Of a stretch of 64,000 nt of DNA, positions 48,631 to 60,067 are shown piece by piece. The notes below the pieces were generated by a model that saw nothing but the letters and a program-made list of their open reading frames with translations, was not told the origin of the DNA and ran no database searches. Each line of letters opens with the position of its first letter. The stretch's first letter is position 1. Made by a program: the position numbers and the translations under genes. Source of the stretch: an uncultured Haliea sp. GTDB lineage: Bacteria > Pseudomonadota > Gammaproteobacteria > Pseudomonadales > Halieaceae. The stretch lies in contig CAJXUQ010000020.1 of the NCBI GenBank assembly GCA_913061145.1, positions 1 through 64,000 of the forward strand, written 5' to 3'.

Positions 48631-51600
48631 ACCGCCTCACCCGGCGCCGGCACAGCTTCCACAGGCGCTGCGCCATCGCTGGTGTCAAATATCCGATCCA
48701 GCCGCACCTCCGGGTCCTGCCAGGTGCCGGAAATGTCATAGACCGCACTGGATAACTGGGACACCTGCTTTTCAAACAGTTTGCTGACCACGAATACCCC
48801 CGCAGCAACCGGCAGGCCAGCTGTGAGGGCAGCAACCCAGGGCAGGTTACTCGCCACCGGCAGCGTGGCAACCAGCTCCCCATCCAGCGTACGGGAGGCA
48901 ATCTCCGAGCTGCCACTGAAGCGGAAGCTGGAGCCCGCTCCGGATACCGCCAGCTCCGGCACGCGAATCATTCCATCCTGCAGTTGCAACTCCCCCTCCA
49001 TACTGTCAAAGGGAATACCTGACTCAAACCACTGGGTCAGGCTCAGGCGCTGCACAATGTCCGCCAGATTGAGAATGCTCACCACACGCAGCGCGCCAGA
49101 GGCGCCCGCCGAGGCATTGAGGAAGCGACCCTCATCCAGCGCCAGCGACAACCTGCCACTGGCATTGGCCAGGGCGAATCGCTGCGGTGCGCCCGGCCAT
49201 TGCATGTCCACTTCAAAGCGGCCCTGCTCTGTTTCGAGGATGGCTTCATAGCCCAGTGCTGCCAGGGTATCGGCGAGGTCAGCCGCCACCAGATCCATTC
49301 TCAAACGGGTTCCCTCGTCGGACCAGGTCAATCTGGCTTGCGGGTCAGAGGCGATTTGCAGACCCGCGAGCTCGCCCTGCAGCTGTTGCACATCGAGCGT
49401 GCGATCGTCGGGACGCAGCACAAACGAAAGCTGGCCCAACGGCCTGCCCCCGCGCAGGACTTGCCCAATAGCGACATCGATATCCGGCCAGTCGTTCACA
49501 ACACCGGGATCGGGGGACTCGCCTCCGCCCGTGGACAGGCCGGCAAGGTCCAGCGCGTCGATATTCAGCACCAGCTTGGACAGACTGATGTCCGCTCGTC
49601 CTGCGGCACGCATCCAGGGGGTCTCGACAACACCACGCCAGCCCTGCGCCATCTGCTGCAGGTTGATCAGCACATCCTGCCAATCCTGTCCACGCAATAG
49701 CAAGCTATCCACGAGAAGCTCCTCGACCACCAGCTGCGGGCCGGCTGCCGGGTCCACAGCTGCCCGCCGCGCACGCAACATCGGCTCAAGGGCAGACTGC
49801 CAGGCATCAACATCCACTAACGCCGCGTGCCCGGACACGCGCACCTGTCCCTGCACCAGCGGTAAAGGCTGGTCCTGCAGCGCCAGTGATGCAGCGCCCA
49901 GCTGACCGTCGGCGAGGGCAAGACGCGCTGCGACACGGTCGCCAGCGCGCAGATCAAGGGTTAACGGCCCTTTTCCCAGTGCGCTGTCAACAGTGAAGGC
50001 GAGTGATTCATGCGCTGCCTTGCCCCAGGTCTCGGGCAGCGCCAGGGTCACGCCCTGCAGGTTCGAGCGCAACTGCAACTGCGGCGCGGTCCCGGGCACG
50101 ATGGCCAGCGTCGCTGTGACCGGTGCCTCGCCGGTCGCCAGCGCCGGTACTGCGTCACCCAACCAGTCCCGCAGCGATGCCACCTCGACGTCTCCAGCAA
50201 CGGCAAGGGCTACCCCGCCTCCATGTGGCGCGGGTTGTGACAGGGACACCGCAAGAGGTCTGCCCCACAGGCGTGCCGTCATACCTTCCGTGGCGAACCC
50301 ACCCACGCTGGTATAGCGCAGCGCTCCATTCAGTGCATCGATCTGCAATCCGCCGGGGCGTATGGCCAGCGACGCGTCGGCAAGAGCGACATCAAGCGCG
50401 ACCTGCGCGGGCGATTGCGCCTCCCCCAGGGGAAGATCCAGAGTCAGGTCAAGCATCAAGCCACCCTCCGCGGACCACTGCTGCAGCGCGCCCTGCAGGC
50501 TCTCATCCAGTGGCGACTGGTTGATTACCCGCAGTCCGTCCGCCGCGCTGCCTGCAACATGGGCGGCGATTGCCAGCCGCATTTCACCCGCCGGCGAACG
50601 CCAGGTTTCCGCAGACAGGTCGGAGACAGCTGCATCGTAGAGCCGTGCCGCACCCGCCCACACGCTGACCCGGGTGTCATCAATGAGTACGGTACCCTCG
50701 GGGACGGACAGCGCGGGCCAGCGCGGGTGGTAGGCCAGTTCGGCATCACGCAGCGCGAAAAACAACTGTACGGTACGGCCCGCCGGCACATCAGGACGGA
50801 GACTGCCACGCCAGAGAAAACCGCCGGCATCAAGCGCTGCCTGTTGCACACTGCTGTCCAGCCACTGCAGCAGGTTCTCGTCGAGGATATACGGCAGGTA
50901 TCGGCTGCGATAGCGGGCATCGGAGTCACGCATACCCACCAGCAAATCCATTTCTATGCCGTTACGGGTTGGCCCCCACGGAATCCACAGCCCGAGAAGC
51001 GCCTGTGCCATGCCCTCCTCTCCCACGGCGGTCAACAGTCCGCTGTGCAGCTGCACGCCGGCATCTGTCCAGCTGATATCGAGGTCCCCAAAGAGTTCTC
51101 GGTAGGCGAGCGGTTGACGGTAGACAGTGGGGAATTCCAGGGTAATATTTTCACTGTCCAGCATCACACGACCGCTGGAAGGTGTGAGCTGAAGATACCC
51201 ACTGGCCCCGGTTACGCCCGGTGCGCCGTGCCAGGACGCCAGGGCAACGTCGGTGAAGGCTAGCGACAGATCCCATGCGCGCGCTTCCGCGGTCATATCA
51301 TCCATGGTGAATTGCAGCTCCCTTAACGCACCCCTCGGTTCCAGCTCCTGCAGCACATCGGTCAGGGCGGCCGGTAATACCCCCGCCGTACTCACCAGTT
51401 CTGCCGTTTTCGCCAGGGGAAGATCGCGCCCGCGCAGACGCAAAGAGTCACCCCAAACATCCATCTGCAACCGCGGTACAGCCAGCTGGCCACCCGCGTA
51501 GGCCAGCTGCACATCGGAGACAAAGACGCTCAGGCGCTGCCCTTGCTGCTGCAGGCTCGCCTCCAGACTGAGATGCTCCACTGGGAGCGCCCAGCCACCG

Positions 51601-52454
51601 ACCTCACCGCGCAGCACGAGATCCTTGCCAGACAACCTCAGCTGCAGACCGTCGAGTCCTGCATTCCAGTCCAGCCAACCCTCCAGCCGCGCCTCACCGC
51701 TGGCGCCCAGCGGCAGTCGCCGATCCCACAGGGGACGCCAGCGGTCGAGGCTCGCCAAATCGACAAGCTCGGCGTTTACGTACACCACACCACTGTATTC
51801 CGCCATCGCAAGGGGATCGCCAATACCCTCGGCGAGTATCCGGATGCGACTGCCATCCTCCGCCTCCAGCATCGCGCGCAACTGTCGGTGACTGCCCTCG
51901 CGTTGCAACGCCAGGTCGAGCCTGAGCAGGTCTTGTCGCGCGTCCGGGGACTGCAGTTGCAGTGTGTTCTGCTCCAGCGTCACGTGCCGGCTGTCCAGCA
52001 GCAGTGCCCGCAGGCGCGCCGTTGCATCACCACCGCTGCCACCCAGTCCCATGAGGCGAAATTCCCCGGCAGCGGTGACCTCGCCCGACAAGAACAAATG
52101 GCTGAGACGCAGGTGCCCGATACGCAGGGAGCGTTGCAGCAGGCTGCCCCAAACATCTATGGCGACACGCCCTCCTCCCACTGACAGCGGCTCACCGTCG
52201 GGAAACCGCAGCTGCACATCACGGAAGACCAGCTCGGGCCCAAAGCCGTGCCACTCGGCGGACAGGGCTCCCTGCTCAATCACAAAAGGTACCCGGGCGT
52301 TCAGCACATCCAGCAACCAGCGCTGGTTGGCTTCCACCATTCCGACCAGCAAGCGCCCAGCACTGACATACACTGCCAGCGAGACCACGGTGGCAACGAT
52401 CAGGCGCCACAACAGCTGGCTCAACCGGTGATACATCGACAGCGCTTCAGTCAT
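48549..52454 (-). CDS. yhdP: AsmA-like phospholipid transport protein YhdP
   Basis: YhdP is a TamB/AsmA-family bridge protein that carries phospholipids from inner to outer membrane. From the ATG at 52454 it has 1301 residues; ATG at 52436 is an alternative and the open frame upstream lies in rng. An N-terminal anchor (about 16-36, LIVATVVSLAVYVSAGRLLVG) precedes a very long beta-rich region with the DUF3971 part (about 120-700) and AsmA-like C-terminal part (about 900-1240, ending FKQ-like VSKLFEKQVSQLSSAVYDISG). The tail is Pro/Ser/Ala-rich and overlaps darP. It overlaps rng by 8 bases, the conserved rng-yhdP pair. Confidence 0.93.
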   Translation of the reverse strand: MTEALSMYHRLSQLLWRLIVATVVSLAVYVSAGRLLVGMVEANQRWLLDVLNARVPFVIEQGALSAEWHGFGPELVFRDVQLRFPDGEPLSVGGGRVAIDVWGSLLQRSLRIGHLRLSHLFLSGEVTAAGEFRLMGLGGSGGDATARLRALLLDSRHVTLEQNTLQLQSPDARQDLLRLDLALQREGSHRQLRAMLEAEDGSRIRILAEGIGDPLAMAEYSGVVYVNAELVDLASLDRWRPLWDRRLPLGASGEARLEGWLDWNAGLDGLQLRLSGKDLVLRGEVGGWALPVEHLSLEASLQQQGQRLSVFVSDVQLAYAGGQLAVPRLQMDVWGDSLRLRGRDLPLAKTAELVSTAGVLPAALTDVLQELEPRGALRELQFTMDDMTAEARAWDLSLAFTDVALASWHGAPGVTGASGYLQLTPSSGRVMLDSENITLEFPTVYRQPLAYRELFGDLDISWTDAGVQLHSGLLTAVGEEGMAQALLGLWIPWGPTRNGIEMDLLVGMRDSDARYRSRYLPYILDENLLQWLDSSVQQAALDAGGFLWRGSLRPDVPAGRTVQLFFALRDAELAYHPRWPALSVPEGTVLIDDTRVSVWAGAARLYDAAVSDLSAETWRSPAGEMRLAIAAHVAGSAADGLRVINQSPLDESLQGALQQWSAEGGLMLDLTLDLPLGEAQSPAQVALDVALADASLAIRPGGLQIDALNGALRYTSVGGFATEGMTARLWGRPLAVSLSQPAPHGGGVALAVAGDVEVASLRDWLGDAVPALATGEAPVTATLAIVPGTAPQLQLRSNLQGVTLALPETWGKAAHESLAFTVDSALGKGPLTLDLRAGDRVAARLALADGQLGAASLALQDQPLPLVQGQVRVSGHAALVDVDAWQSALEPMLRARRAAVDPAAGPQLVVEELLVDSLLLRGQDWQDVLINLQQMAQGWRGVVETPWMRAAGRADISLSKLVLNIDALDLAGLSTGGGESPDPGVVNDWPDIDVAIGQVLRGGRPLGQLSFVLRPDDRTLDVQQLQGELAGLQIASDPQARLTWSDEGTRLRMDLVAADLADTLAALGYEAILETEQGRFEVDMQWPGAPQRFALANASGRLSLALDEGRFLNASAGASGALRVVSILNLADIVQRLSLTQWFESGIPFDSMEGELQLQDGMIRVPELAVSGAGSSFRFSGSSEIASRTLDGELVATLPVASNLPWVAALTAGLPVAAGVFVVSKLFEKQVSQLSSAVYDISGTWQDPEVRLDRIFDTSDGAAPVEAVPAPGEAVQDSSSSPSAAASSASPSPAADASSRK

Positions 52455-53607
52455 GGCCGCGGACCAGCTCGGACAGCGGCGCACCGGCCTGGCGGCGCGT
52501 GAACAGGACAACACCCAACGGGTCGACCCGGTGCACCCGGCCGCAGGCCCCATCCTCCTCCAGCGCTGGCTGGAGTGCATCCAGCACCTGGCGCCAGGCC
52601 GCGGAATCGGTCAGGGAGACAAAATCAATTGCGATGAGGCCACCGATGCCGCGCAGGCGCAGCTCCCGGGGCACTGCCGCCACCGCCTCGAGGTTGGCCG
52701 TGAGCGCAGCGTCGCTGCTCCCGCTGTCGGCACCCGTATTGACATCGACAGTGGTCATGGCCGACGTCTGCTCGATAATCAGGCTGCCACCCGACGGCAA
52801 TGCAACCCGCGGCTGTAACAAGGATTCGATGGCCGTATCCACGCCGCGACGGATACTCAAGGGGACACTGCCGCCGGCGTATTCCACCAGGGGCGCAAAG
52901 GCGGGTCGATACACCGCGCACCAGCTGCGCAGGGCGGCCGCAGTCTCGGCGTCGGCGACACGAATTGTGCACGGCGTGGGCCCTGGCAGGTCACGCAAGA
53001 CACGCTGGGCGAAGGGCAGTTCCTGCACCAGCACCCGCGGTGGCCCCTGCAGTGCATGCGCCGCGTGCAACGCCTGCCACCTCACGGCAAGCAATCGGGC
53101 CTCCTCGCGCAACAGCGCCTCGGGTGCGTCCGCCGCCGCAGTGCGCGCCAGCAGGCCGGCACCCTCGATCCCCGCTGCCAGCTCGGCCAGCAGGCTGCCC
53201 AGCCGGCGACGTGACGCCGGGTCCTGTATTCGGCGCGACAGACCTGTGCCCTGCCTGCTGGCCAGCAGCACCAGGTGCGACCCGGGCAATCCCAATGCGG
53301 CACTGAGCTGCGGACGCTTATCACCCACGGCATCGCGGGTCACCTGTACCAGCAGGCGCTGCCCCTGCCGCAGAGGCGCCGGGCACTGTGGATGCGCCAG
53401 CGACAGCAGTCCCTGCAACCCCGGCTCAATCGTGACGAATGCCGCGTCCATCCCGGGCTGTATGCGCGCGACACACCCGCTGTAGATACTGCCGACCCGC
53501 GAGGGACTGGCGCAGCGCTCCAACGCCAGCGCCTGCAACACGCCATTGCGCAGGCGGGCCATTCGGTGCAGGAACGCGTCCTCGCTGATCAGTATCTCGT
53601 CATGCAT
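52447..53607 (-). CDS. rng: Ribonuclease G/E family protein, C-terminally short
   Basis: RNase G cuts single-stranded RNA, with a role in 16S rRNA 5' maturation. From the ATG at 53607 the protein has 386 residues, about 100 fewer than E. coli RNase G. The S1 domain (about 36-115, GSIYSGCVARIQPGMDAAFV), the 5'-sensor Arg155-Thr156 (LLARTAA) and both catalytic Asp (Asp288 in TVDVNTG, Asp328 in AIDFV) are present. The sequence stops after LGVVLFTRRQAGAPL, just where the Cys-x-x-Cys zinc-link and small domain should follow. The start of yhdP occupies the missing part, so this is a stable short form, not a frameshift in the window. Confidence 0.9.
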   Translation of the reverse strand: MHDEILISEDAFLHRMARLRNGVLQALALERCASPSRVGSIYSGCVARIQPGMDAAFVTIEPGLQGLLSLAHPQCPAPLRQGQRLLVQVTRDAVGDKRPQLSAALGLPGSHLVLLASRQGTGLSRRIQDPASRRRLGSLLAELAAGIEGAGLLARTAAADAPEALLREEARLLAVRWQALHAAHALQGPPRVLVQELPFAQRVLRDLPGPTPCTIRVADAETAAALRSWCAVYRPAFAPLVEYAGGSVPLSIRRGVDTAIESLLQPRVALPSGGSLIIEQTSAMTTVDVNTGADSGSSDAALTANLEAVAAVPRELRLRGIGGLIAIDFVSLTDSAAWRQVLDALQPALEEDGACGRVHRVDPLGVVLFTRRQAGAPLSELVRGHD

Positions 53608-54190
53608 CGACGGGTCCGAGAAGGCCAGCCACGCCGTGGGCGGACAGCAACGCCCAGGTCTCCGCCAGGGGCAGGCCCACCACGTTACTGTAGCTGCCTT
53701 CAATGCGCCGCACGAGGGCGCCCCCCAACCCCTGGATGCCGTAACCACCCGCCTTGTCCCAGGGCTCATCAGTTGCCAGATAACGCTCGCACAGTTCACG
53801 GGTCAGGTTGATGAACGTGACGTGGGTTTCCACGGCCACCTCGGCGCAATCCTCGGCGTGGACCAGGCACACCGCAGTGATCACCGAGTGCGTGCGCCCG
53901 CTCAGCCGCGCGAGCATGCCCAGGCCGGAGAAATGATCGGCGGGCTTGCCGAGGATATCGTCATCGATGACCACCGTGGTATCAGCGGCAAGCACCGGCT
54001 CTGCGGAGCCGCGACGGGCCTGCACGGCCATGGCTTTCTCCCGTGCCATGCGCACAACGTAATCCTGCGGAGCTTCGCCCGGCTGCGCGGACTCGTCGAT
54101 GTCTGCCGGATCCACCGCAAAATGCACGCCGAGCTGCGCAAGGAGCTCCTGACGGCGCGGAGAGGCAGAGGCAAGGATGAGTAGAGACAT
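53600..54190 (-). CDS. maf: Maf nucleotide pyrophosphatase (YhdE type)
   Basis: Maf proteins hydrolyse dTTP, UTP or modified nucleotides and are linked to division arrest. The ATG at 54190 gives 196 residues beginning SLLILASASPRRQELL, the signature S-x-S-x-R-R motif. The catalytic Asp in VLAADTTVVIDDDILGKP and the DKAGGYGIQGLGG segment are present. It lies between mreD and rng and overlaps rng by 8 bases, the usual mre-maf-rng order. Confidence 0.96.
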   Translation of the reverse strand: MSLLILASASPRRQELLAQLGVHFAVDPADIDESAQPGEAPQDYVVRMAREKAMAVQARRGSAEPVLAADTTVVIDDDILGKPADHFSGLGMLARLSGRTHSVITAVCLVHAEDCAEVAVETHVTFINLTRELCERYLATDEPWDKAGGYGIQGLGGALVRRIEGSYSNVVGLPLAETWALLSAHGVAGLLGPVDA

Positions 54191-54192
54191 GG

Positions 54193-54681
54193 TCAGGTAA
54201 TCCGGTAGTAGCGTCGAACGCTGCGCAACACCTGCAGGACCACGGGCCAGAGCAATGCGCTGGAGAGCGCCGGCAGCAAAAACCACAGGCTGCGCGCGGC
54301 AGCCCCCTCAAGGTTCTGCACCCACTGGCCGATGAGCTGATGCAGGCCAATCAACACAAACACGACACCACACTGCTGCCAAAGGCTGAACACCCGCAGG
54401 CGCTGGTAAACCAGCTGGGCACAGAGCGCCACCACGGCCAGGGAAAAGGCATTCTGGCCCAGCACCGCGCCTTCCAGGGCATCGACCAGCACGCCCAGCA
54501 CGAGGGCAGTAAAGATGCCAATTCGGTGTGGCAGCGCAATACACCAGTAGAGCAACGTCAGGGCGACCCATTCCGGGCGCCCCCACTGCAACCATTCCGG
54601 CAACGGTACGATTGCCAGCAGCGCGGCGAGCAGGAAACTCGCTGCTACGACGGTAAACACCACCCCACTGCCAGTGGTCAC
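54193..54681 (-). CDS. mreD: Rod shape-determining protein MreD
   Basis: MreD is an integral membrane part of the elongasome. The 162-residue protein has about five membrane segments, with the family stretch RPEWVALTLLYWCIALPHRIGI and VLGVLVDALEGAVLGQNAFSL. It overlaps the mreC stop by 4 bases and is followed by maf. Confidence 0.95.
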   Translation of the reverse strand: MTTGSGVVFTVVAASFLLAALLAIVPLPEWLQWGRPEWVALTLLYWCIALPHRIGIFTALVLGVLVDALEGAVLGQNAFSLAVVALCAQLVYQRLRVFSLWQQCGVVFVLIGLHQLIGQWVQNLEGAAARSLWFLLPALSSALLWPVVLQVLRSVRRYYRIT

Positions 54682-55532
54682 GGCATGGCCTGCGCAGGCG
54701 CCGCGTCCTCTGCCGCTTTGACAAATACCAGCAGGACGTGCCGACTGCGGTTCAGCGCAGCGGTCGGTCGTGCCAGAACCCGCGCAAAGGGTTGCCCGGG
54801 ATCTCTCTGCACGAGTACCACCTGGGCAATGGGATATCCGACAGGGAAGCGCCCGCCGAGGCCGGAGCTCACCAGCAGGTCGCCCTCGCGAATGTCCGTG
54901 GTCGCGGAGATATGCTGCACCTCCAACGCGTCAAGCGAGCCGGTGCCCTCGGCGATCGCCCGCACCCCGTTGCGGTTGACCTGCACCGGTACTGAGTGCG
55001 TCAGGTCGGTCACCAGCAGCACCCGGGAGGTGACTTCACCCACCTCAACCACCTGGCCCATGAGGCCGTCCGCATCGATCAGGGGTTGCCCGACATACAC
55101 ACCGTCAGTACTGCCCTTGTTCAACACCAGCTGATGCCGCATCGGGTCCGGAGACACGCCGATCAACTCTGCCACCAGCACATCGCTGCGCAACATCGCC
55201 GTTGAGTTCAGCAGGCCGCGCAGGCGGGTGTTCTCCGCCTGCAGCGAGGCCATCTGCAGTGAGCGCCCCTGCAGCAGCAGATTCTCCCGCTGCAGCCGGG
55301 CGTTGTCTTCCAGCAGCCGTGCGCGCGAGCGAATGTGCGTATCCTGCCACTGGCCAAGGCGTGCGGGAATGTCCGCCACCCAGATCAGCGGTGCAACCAG
55401 CGTATCGAGCACCGCGCGGCTGTGATCGAGCTTGTTGTAGCGCAGGTCAGCGGCGATCAGGCAAACCACCACCAGAATGGCCAGCGATATGCGCAGGCCG
55501 AGGTGGGATTCCTTGAGAAATAGCGGCTTGAT
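54678..55532 (-). CDS. mreC: Rod shape-determining protein MreC, with a non-standard start codon
   Basis: MreC is a periplasmic scaffold of the elongasome, acting with MreB, MreD, RodA and PBP2. The conserved N terminus IKPLFLKESHLGLRISLAILVVVC begins at 55532, where the codon is ATC; no ATG, GTG or TTG occurs in frame between the upstream stop (55574) and the GTG at 55472. A GGGGG run sits 5 bases before the ATC. Using 55472 instead would remove most of the membrane anchor. With the ATC start the protein has 284 residues, a coiled coil (about 70-110, ARLLEDNARLQRENLLLQ) and the beta-rich MreC domain. It follows mreB by about 20 bases. Confidence 0.9.
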   Translation of the reverse strand: MKPLFLKESHLGLRISLAILVVVCLIAADLRYNKLDHSRAVLDTLVAPLIWVADIPARLGQWQDTHIRSRARLLEDNARLQRENLLLQGRSLQMASLQAENTRLRGLLNSTAMLRSDVLVAELIGVSPDPMRHQLVLNKGSTDGVYVGQPLIDADGLMGQVVEVGEVTSRVLLVTDLTHSVPVQVNRNGVRAIAEGTGSLDALEVQHISATTDIREGDLLVSSGLGGRFPVGYPIAQVVLVQRDPGQPFARVLARPTAALNRSRHVLLVFVKAAEDAAPAQAMP

Positions 55533-55552
55533 AACAGCCCCCGCCGCGCGCC

Positions 55553-56599
<1,047 letters not shown>

Positions 56600-56659
56600 C
56601 TACCTTGTGAATAGATCGGGGAACTCCCTACCGGAGCTCAGCGACACCCCTTCGCGGCG

Positions 56660-56680
56660 GGCCTCAGGGCCCGAGAGGCC
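56660..56680 (-). other. Stem-loop in the mreB leader
   Basis: GGCCTC and GAGGCC pair around a 9-base loop that itself contains GGGCCC. The structure is about 70 bases upstream of the mreB start in the 240-base mreB-gatC gap. Weak -35/-10-like hexamers lie further out near 56710-56745. A role in mreB expression is possible but unproven. Confidence 0.35.
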
Positions 56681-56830
56681 TGCAGTTGAGAGACCGCCTC
56701 GTTCATTATTCTGCGGTGTGTAACCTGGCCAATAACTGTATCAATGGCGGGGATTTTGGGCAAGGCGCAAATGTGATAACTTTACGCCCCCGCCGAGAAG
56801 GCGGCAGGCTCGCTGATGGTAGTAAATCGA

Positions 56831-57118
56831 ATGACAGTACACCAGGACGACATTGAAAAGCTGGCCGAGCTGGCCCGCTTGCGCATAGCCCCCGAGGCAG
56901 TGGCCGAGGTCACCGATCGCATCGCCACCATTCTCGGGCTGGTGGACCAGCTGCAGTCGGTGGATACCGCGGCGGTGGAGCCCATGGCCAATCCGCTGGA
57001 CGCGGTCCAGCGCCTGCGCAGCGATGCGGTCACCGAGGACAACAGGCGTGAAGCCTTCCAGGCCATAGCTCCCGCCGTGGAGAATGGCCTCTACCTGGTA
57101 CCCAAAGTCATTGATTGA
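56831..57118 (+). CDS. gatC: Asp-tRNA(Asn)/Glu-tRNA(Gln) amidotransferase subunit C
   Basis: GatC is the small subunit that wraps and stabilises GatA and GatB. The ATG at 56831 ([17 protein letters not shown], 95 aa) aligns with the family; an ATG five codons earlier is possible. [21 protein letters not shown] and the C-terminal YLVPKVID are typical. It opens the gatCAB operon, 28 bases before gatA. Confidence 0.97.
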   Translation: MTVHQDDIEKLAELARLRIAPEAVAEVTDRIATILGLVDQLQSVDTAAVEPMANPLDAVQRLRSDAVTEDNRREAFQAIAPAVENGLYLVPKVID

Positions 57119-57146
57119 AGCGGCAAAGCCGCCCTCGGGACGTCAC

Positions 57147-58604
57147 ATGCATGATCTTTCAGTCGCAGAGCTCGCTCACGCCTTGCGCAGCCGGGAATTC
57201 ACCAGCACCGAATTGACCCGGCACTGCCTGCAGCGCGTACGCTCGCTGGATCCACAGTACAACAGTTTCATCACCGTGGACGAAGCCGGCGCGCTGGCGG
57301 CTGCGGCGCGCGCAGATGCCAGGCTGGCGGCCGGCGAGCAAGGGGCTCTGCTCGGTATCCCATTGGCGCACAAGGATATTTTCTGCACCATGGGCCTGCG
57401 CACCAGCTGCGGCTCCAAAATGCTCGACAATTTTGTTCCACCCTACGACGCCACCGTCACCCGGCTTTTGCGTGACGCCGGCACCGTGCTCCTGGGCAAA
57501 ACCAACATGGATGAGTTCGCCATGGGCTCGTCCAGCGAAACCAGTTTTTATGGCAGCACCCGCAACCCCTGGGACACCACCCGGGTTCCCGGCGGCTCCT
57601 CCGGCGGCTCTGCTGCCGCAGTGGCGGCGCGACTGGTGCCACTGGCGACTGGCACCGATACCGGCGGGTCCATTCGCCAGCCGGCTGCGTTCTGCGGTAT
57701 CACCGGTTTGAAGCCCACCTACGGGCGCGTGTCGCGGCTGGGCATGGTGGCCTACGCCTCGAGCCTCGACCAGGGCGGGCCCATGGCGCGCAGTGCCGAG
57801 GACTGCGCGCTGCTGCTCAACGCCATCGCCGGCCTCGACCCCCTGGACTCCACCAGCTCGGCCCACCCGGTCGAGGACTACACGGCACAACTGAGCCAGC
57901 CGCTGACCGGGCTGCGCATCGGCCTGCCGCGAGAGTATTTCGGCGACGGGCTTGATACCGCTACCGGAGACCGTATCCACGCGGCACTCGCGCTGCTTGA
58001 GCAGCAGGGAGCAACACTGGTCGACATCACCCTGCCCCACACCGAGCTGAGCATCCCAACGTATTACATCATCGCCCCGGCGGAGGCCTCGACCAACCTG
58101 TCACGCTATGACGGCGTGCGCTACGGCTACCGCTGCGAAGCACCCCGCGACCTGCATGACCTGTATACGCGCAGTCGGCAGGAGGGCTTTGGCGACGAGG
58201 TCAAACGGCGCATCCTGGTGGGCACTTTTGCCCTCTCTGCAGGCTACTATGACGCCTACTACCGCAAGGCACAGCAGGTTCGCCGCCTGATTCGCCAGGA
58301 CTTCCTCGACGCGTTCGCCAACGTGGACATCATTGCCGGGCCCACCACCCCGGGGCCTGCCTTCGGCCTCGGCGCGAAAACCAGCGACCCACTGGCCATG
58401 TATCTCGAGGACGCGTACACACTTGCAGTCAACCTTGCCGGGCTGCCCGCGATGTCGGTACCCGCGGGGCAGGCCGACGGGCTCCCCGTTGGCCTGCAGC
58501 TGATTGGCCCGCATTTCGACGAGGCCCGCCTGCTGAATGTGGCGCACCAGCTACAGCAGGTCAGCGACTGGCACAGGCAATCACCCGGGGGGACCTCAGC
58601 ATGA
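57147..58604 (+). CDS. gatA: Asp-tRNA(Asn)/Glu-tRNA(Gln) amidotransferase subunit A
   Basis: GatA releases ammonia from glutamine for transamidation of mischarged tRNA. From the ATG at 57147 it has 485 residues; the upstream in-frame start overlaps gatC. The amidase catalytic triad is complete: Lys76 (AHKDIF), the cis-Ser151 ([11 protein letters not shown]) and nucleophile Ser175 ([10 protein letters not shown]). It overlaps gatB by 4 bases. Confidence 0.98.
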   Translation: MHDLSVAELAHALRSREFTSTELTRHCLQRVRSLDPQYNSFITVDEAGALAAAARADARLAAGEQGALLGIPLAHKDIFCTMGLRTSCGSKMLDNFVPPYDATVTRLLRDAGTVLLGKTNMDEFAMGSSSETSFYGSTRNPWDTTRVPGGSSGGSAAAVAARLVPLATGTDTGGSIRQPAAFCGITGLKPTYGRVSRLGMVAYASSLDQGGPMARSAEDCALLLNAIAGLDPLDSTSSAHPVEDYTAQLSQPLTGLRIGLPREYFGDGLDTATGDRIHAALALLEQQGATLVDITLPHTELSIPTYYIIAPAEASTNLSRYDGVRYGYRCEAPRDLHDLYTRSRQEGFGDEVKRRILVGTFALSAGYYDAYYRKAQQVRRLIRQDFLDAFANVDIIAGPTTPGPAFGLGAKTSDPLAMYLEDAYTLAVNLAGLPAMSVPAGQADGLPVGLQLIGPHFDEARLLNVAHQLQQVSDWHRQSPGGTSA

Positions 58605-60067
58605 ACTGGGAAGTGGTCATCGGGCTGGAGGTGCATTTGCAACTGGCCACCGAATCGAAGATCTTTTCGGGTGCCGCCACGCGCTTTGGCGCTGAGCCGA
58701 ATACCCAGGCCTGCGCGGTGGACCTCGCCATGCCGGGCATGCTGCCGGTGCTCAACGAACAGGCCGTGCGCTACGCCGTCATGTTCGGTCTGGGCATTGG
58801 CGCGGAAATCGGACTGCGCTCGGTGTTCGACCGCAAGAACTATTTCTATCCGGACCTGCCGAAAGGCTACCAGATCAGCCAGTTTCAGGAGCCCATCGTC
58901 GGGCGCGGGCATTTTGACATCCAGCTGGAAGACGGCAGTGTGCGCCGCATCGGCATCACCCGCGCCCACCTGGAAGAGGATGCCGGCAAGTCGCTGCACG
59001 AGGACTTTCACAACCAGACGGGTATCGATCTCAATCGCGCCGGTACGCCACTGCTGGAGATCGTCAGCGAACCCGACCTGCGCAGCGCAGAAGAAGCTGT
59101 TGCCTACCTCAAGACGCTGCACAGCCTGGTCACCAGCCTGGGGATCTCGGATGGCAACATGGCGGAGGGCTCCATGCGCTGTGATATCAACCTGTCACTG
59201 CGCCCCGCAGGCAGCGAGACACTGGGGACGCGCGCGGAAATCAAGAACGTCAATTCCTTCCGCTTCGTCGAGAAAGCCATCCACCACGAAATAGAGCGAC
59301 AGGCAGACATTCTCGAAGCGGGTGGACAGGTGGTGCAGGAGACCCGCCTGTACGATGCGGAGCGTGACGAAACCCGCTCCATGCGCAGTAAAGAGGTCGC
59401 CAACGACTACCGCTACTTCCCAGAGCCGGACCTGCTGCCCGTGGTGATTGAGCAAAGCTGGGTCGACAGCATACGCGCCAGCCTGCCCGAGCTGCCCGCG
59501 GCCAAACGCGAGCGTTTCATCGCCGACTATGGTCTCAGCGCCTATGACGCGACGGTATTAGCGGCAGAGCGTCCTCTCGCAGATTTCTATGAAGCCGTGG
59601 TAAAACACTGTGGCGACGCCAAGATAGCGGCCAACTGGGTGCAGGTGGAGCTGCTCGGGCAGCTCAACCGCAGCGACCTGACCCTGAACGAGAGCCCGGT
59701 GGACGCGCAGGCCCTGGCCGCACTGCTGCAGCGTATTCTCGATGGCAGCATTTCCGGGAAGATCGGCAAACAGGTATTCGAGGCCATGTGGGCTGGAGAG
59801 GGTGATGCTGACAGCATTATCGAAGCCCGCGGCCTGCGCCAGGTGAGCGACAGCGGCGCCCTTGAGGCCATGGTCTCCGAGGTGATCCGCGCCAATCCGG
59901 AACAGGTGGCCCAGTATCTTGCGGCGGATGAGAACCGGCGCAAGAAACTCTCCGGCTTTTTTGTCGGCCAGATCATGAAACTGTCCAAGGGACAGGCGAA
60001 TCCGCAGATGGTCAACGATCTGCTCAACCAGCAACTGGCAGATGCCGGTGGACACGGGGACACATGA
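58601..60067 (+). CDS. gatB: Asp-tRNA(Asn)/Glu-tRNA(Gln) amidotransferase subunit B
   Basis: GatB phosphorylates and amidates the misacylated tRNA. The 488-residue protein begins [17 protein letters not shown], has the catalytic-cradle segment [22 protein letters not shown], the [11 protein letters not shown] motif, and a C-terminal YqeY-like domain that recognises tRNA ([22 protein letters not shown]). It overlaps gatA and the next gene by 4 bases each. Confidence 0.98.
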   Translation: MNWEVVIGLEVHLQLATESKIFSGAATRFGAEPNTQACAVDLAMPGMLPVLNEQAVRYAVMFGLGIGAEIGLRSVFDRKNYFYPDLPKGYQISQFQEPIVGRGHFDIQLEDGSVRRIGITRAHLEEDAGKSLHEDFHNQTGIDLNRAGTPLLEIVSEPDLRSAEEAVAYLKTLHSLVTSLGISDGNMAEGSMRCDINLSLRPAGSETLGTRAEIKNVNSFRFVEKAIHHEIERQADILEAGGQVVQETRLYDAERDETRSMRSKEVANDYRYFPEPDLLPVVIEQSWVDSIRASLPELPAAKRERFIADYGLSAYDATVLAAERPLADFYEAVVKHCGDAKIAANWVQVELLGQLNRSDLTLNESPVDAQALAALLQRILDGSISGKIGKQVFEAMWAGEGDADSIIEARGLRQVSDSGALEAMVSEVIRANPEQVAQYLAADENRRKKLSGFFVGQIMKLSKGQANPQMVNDLLNQQLADAGGHGDT

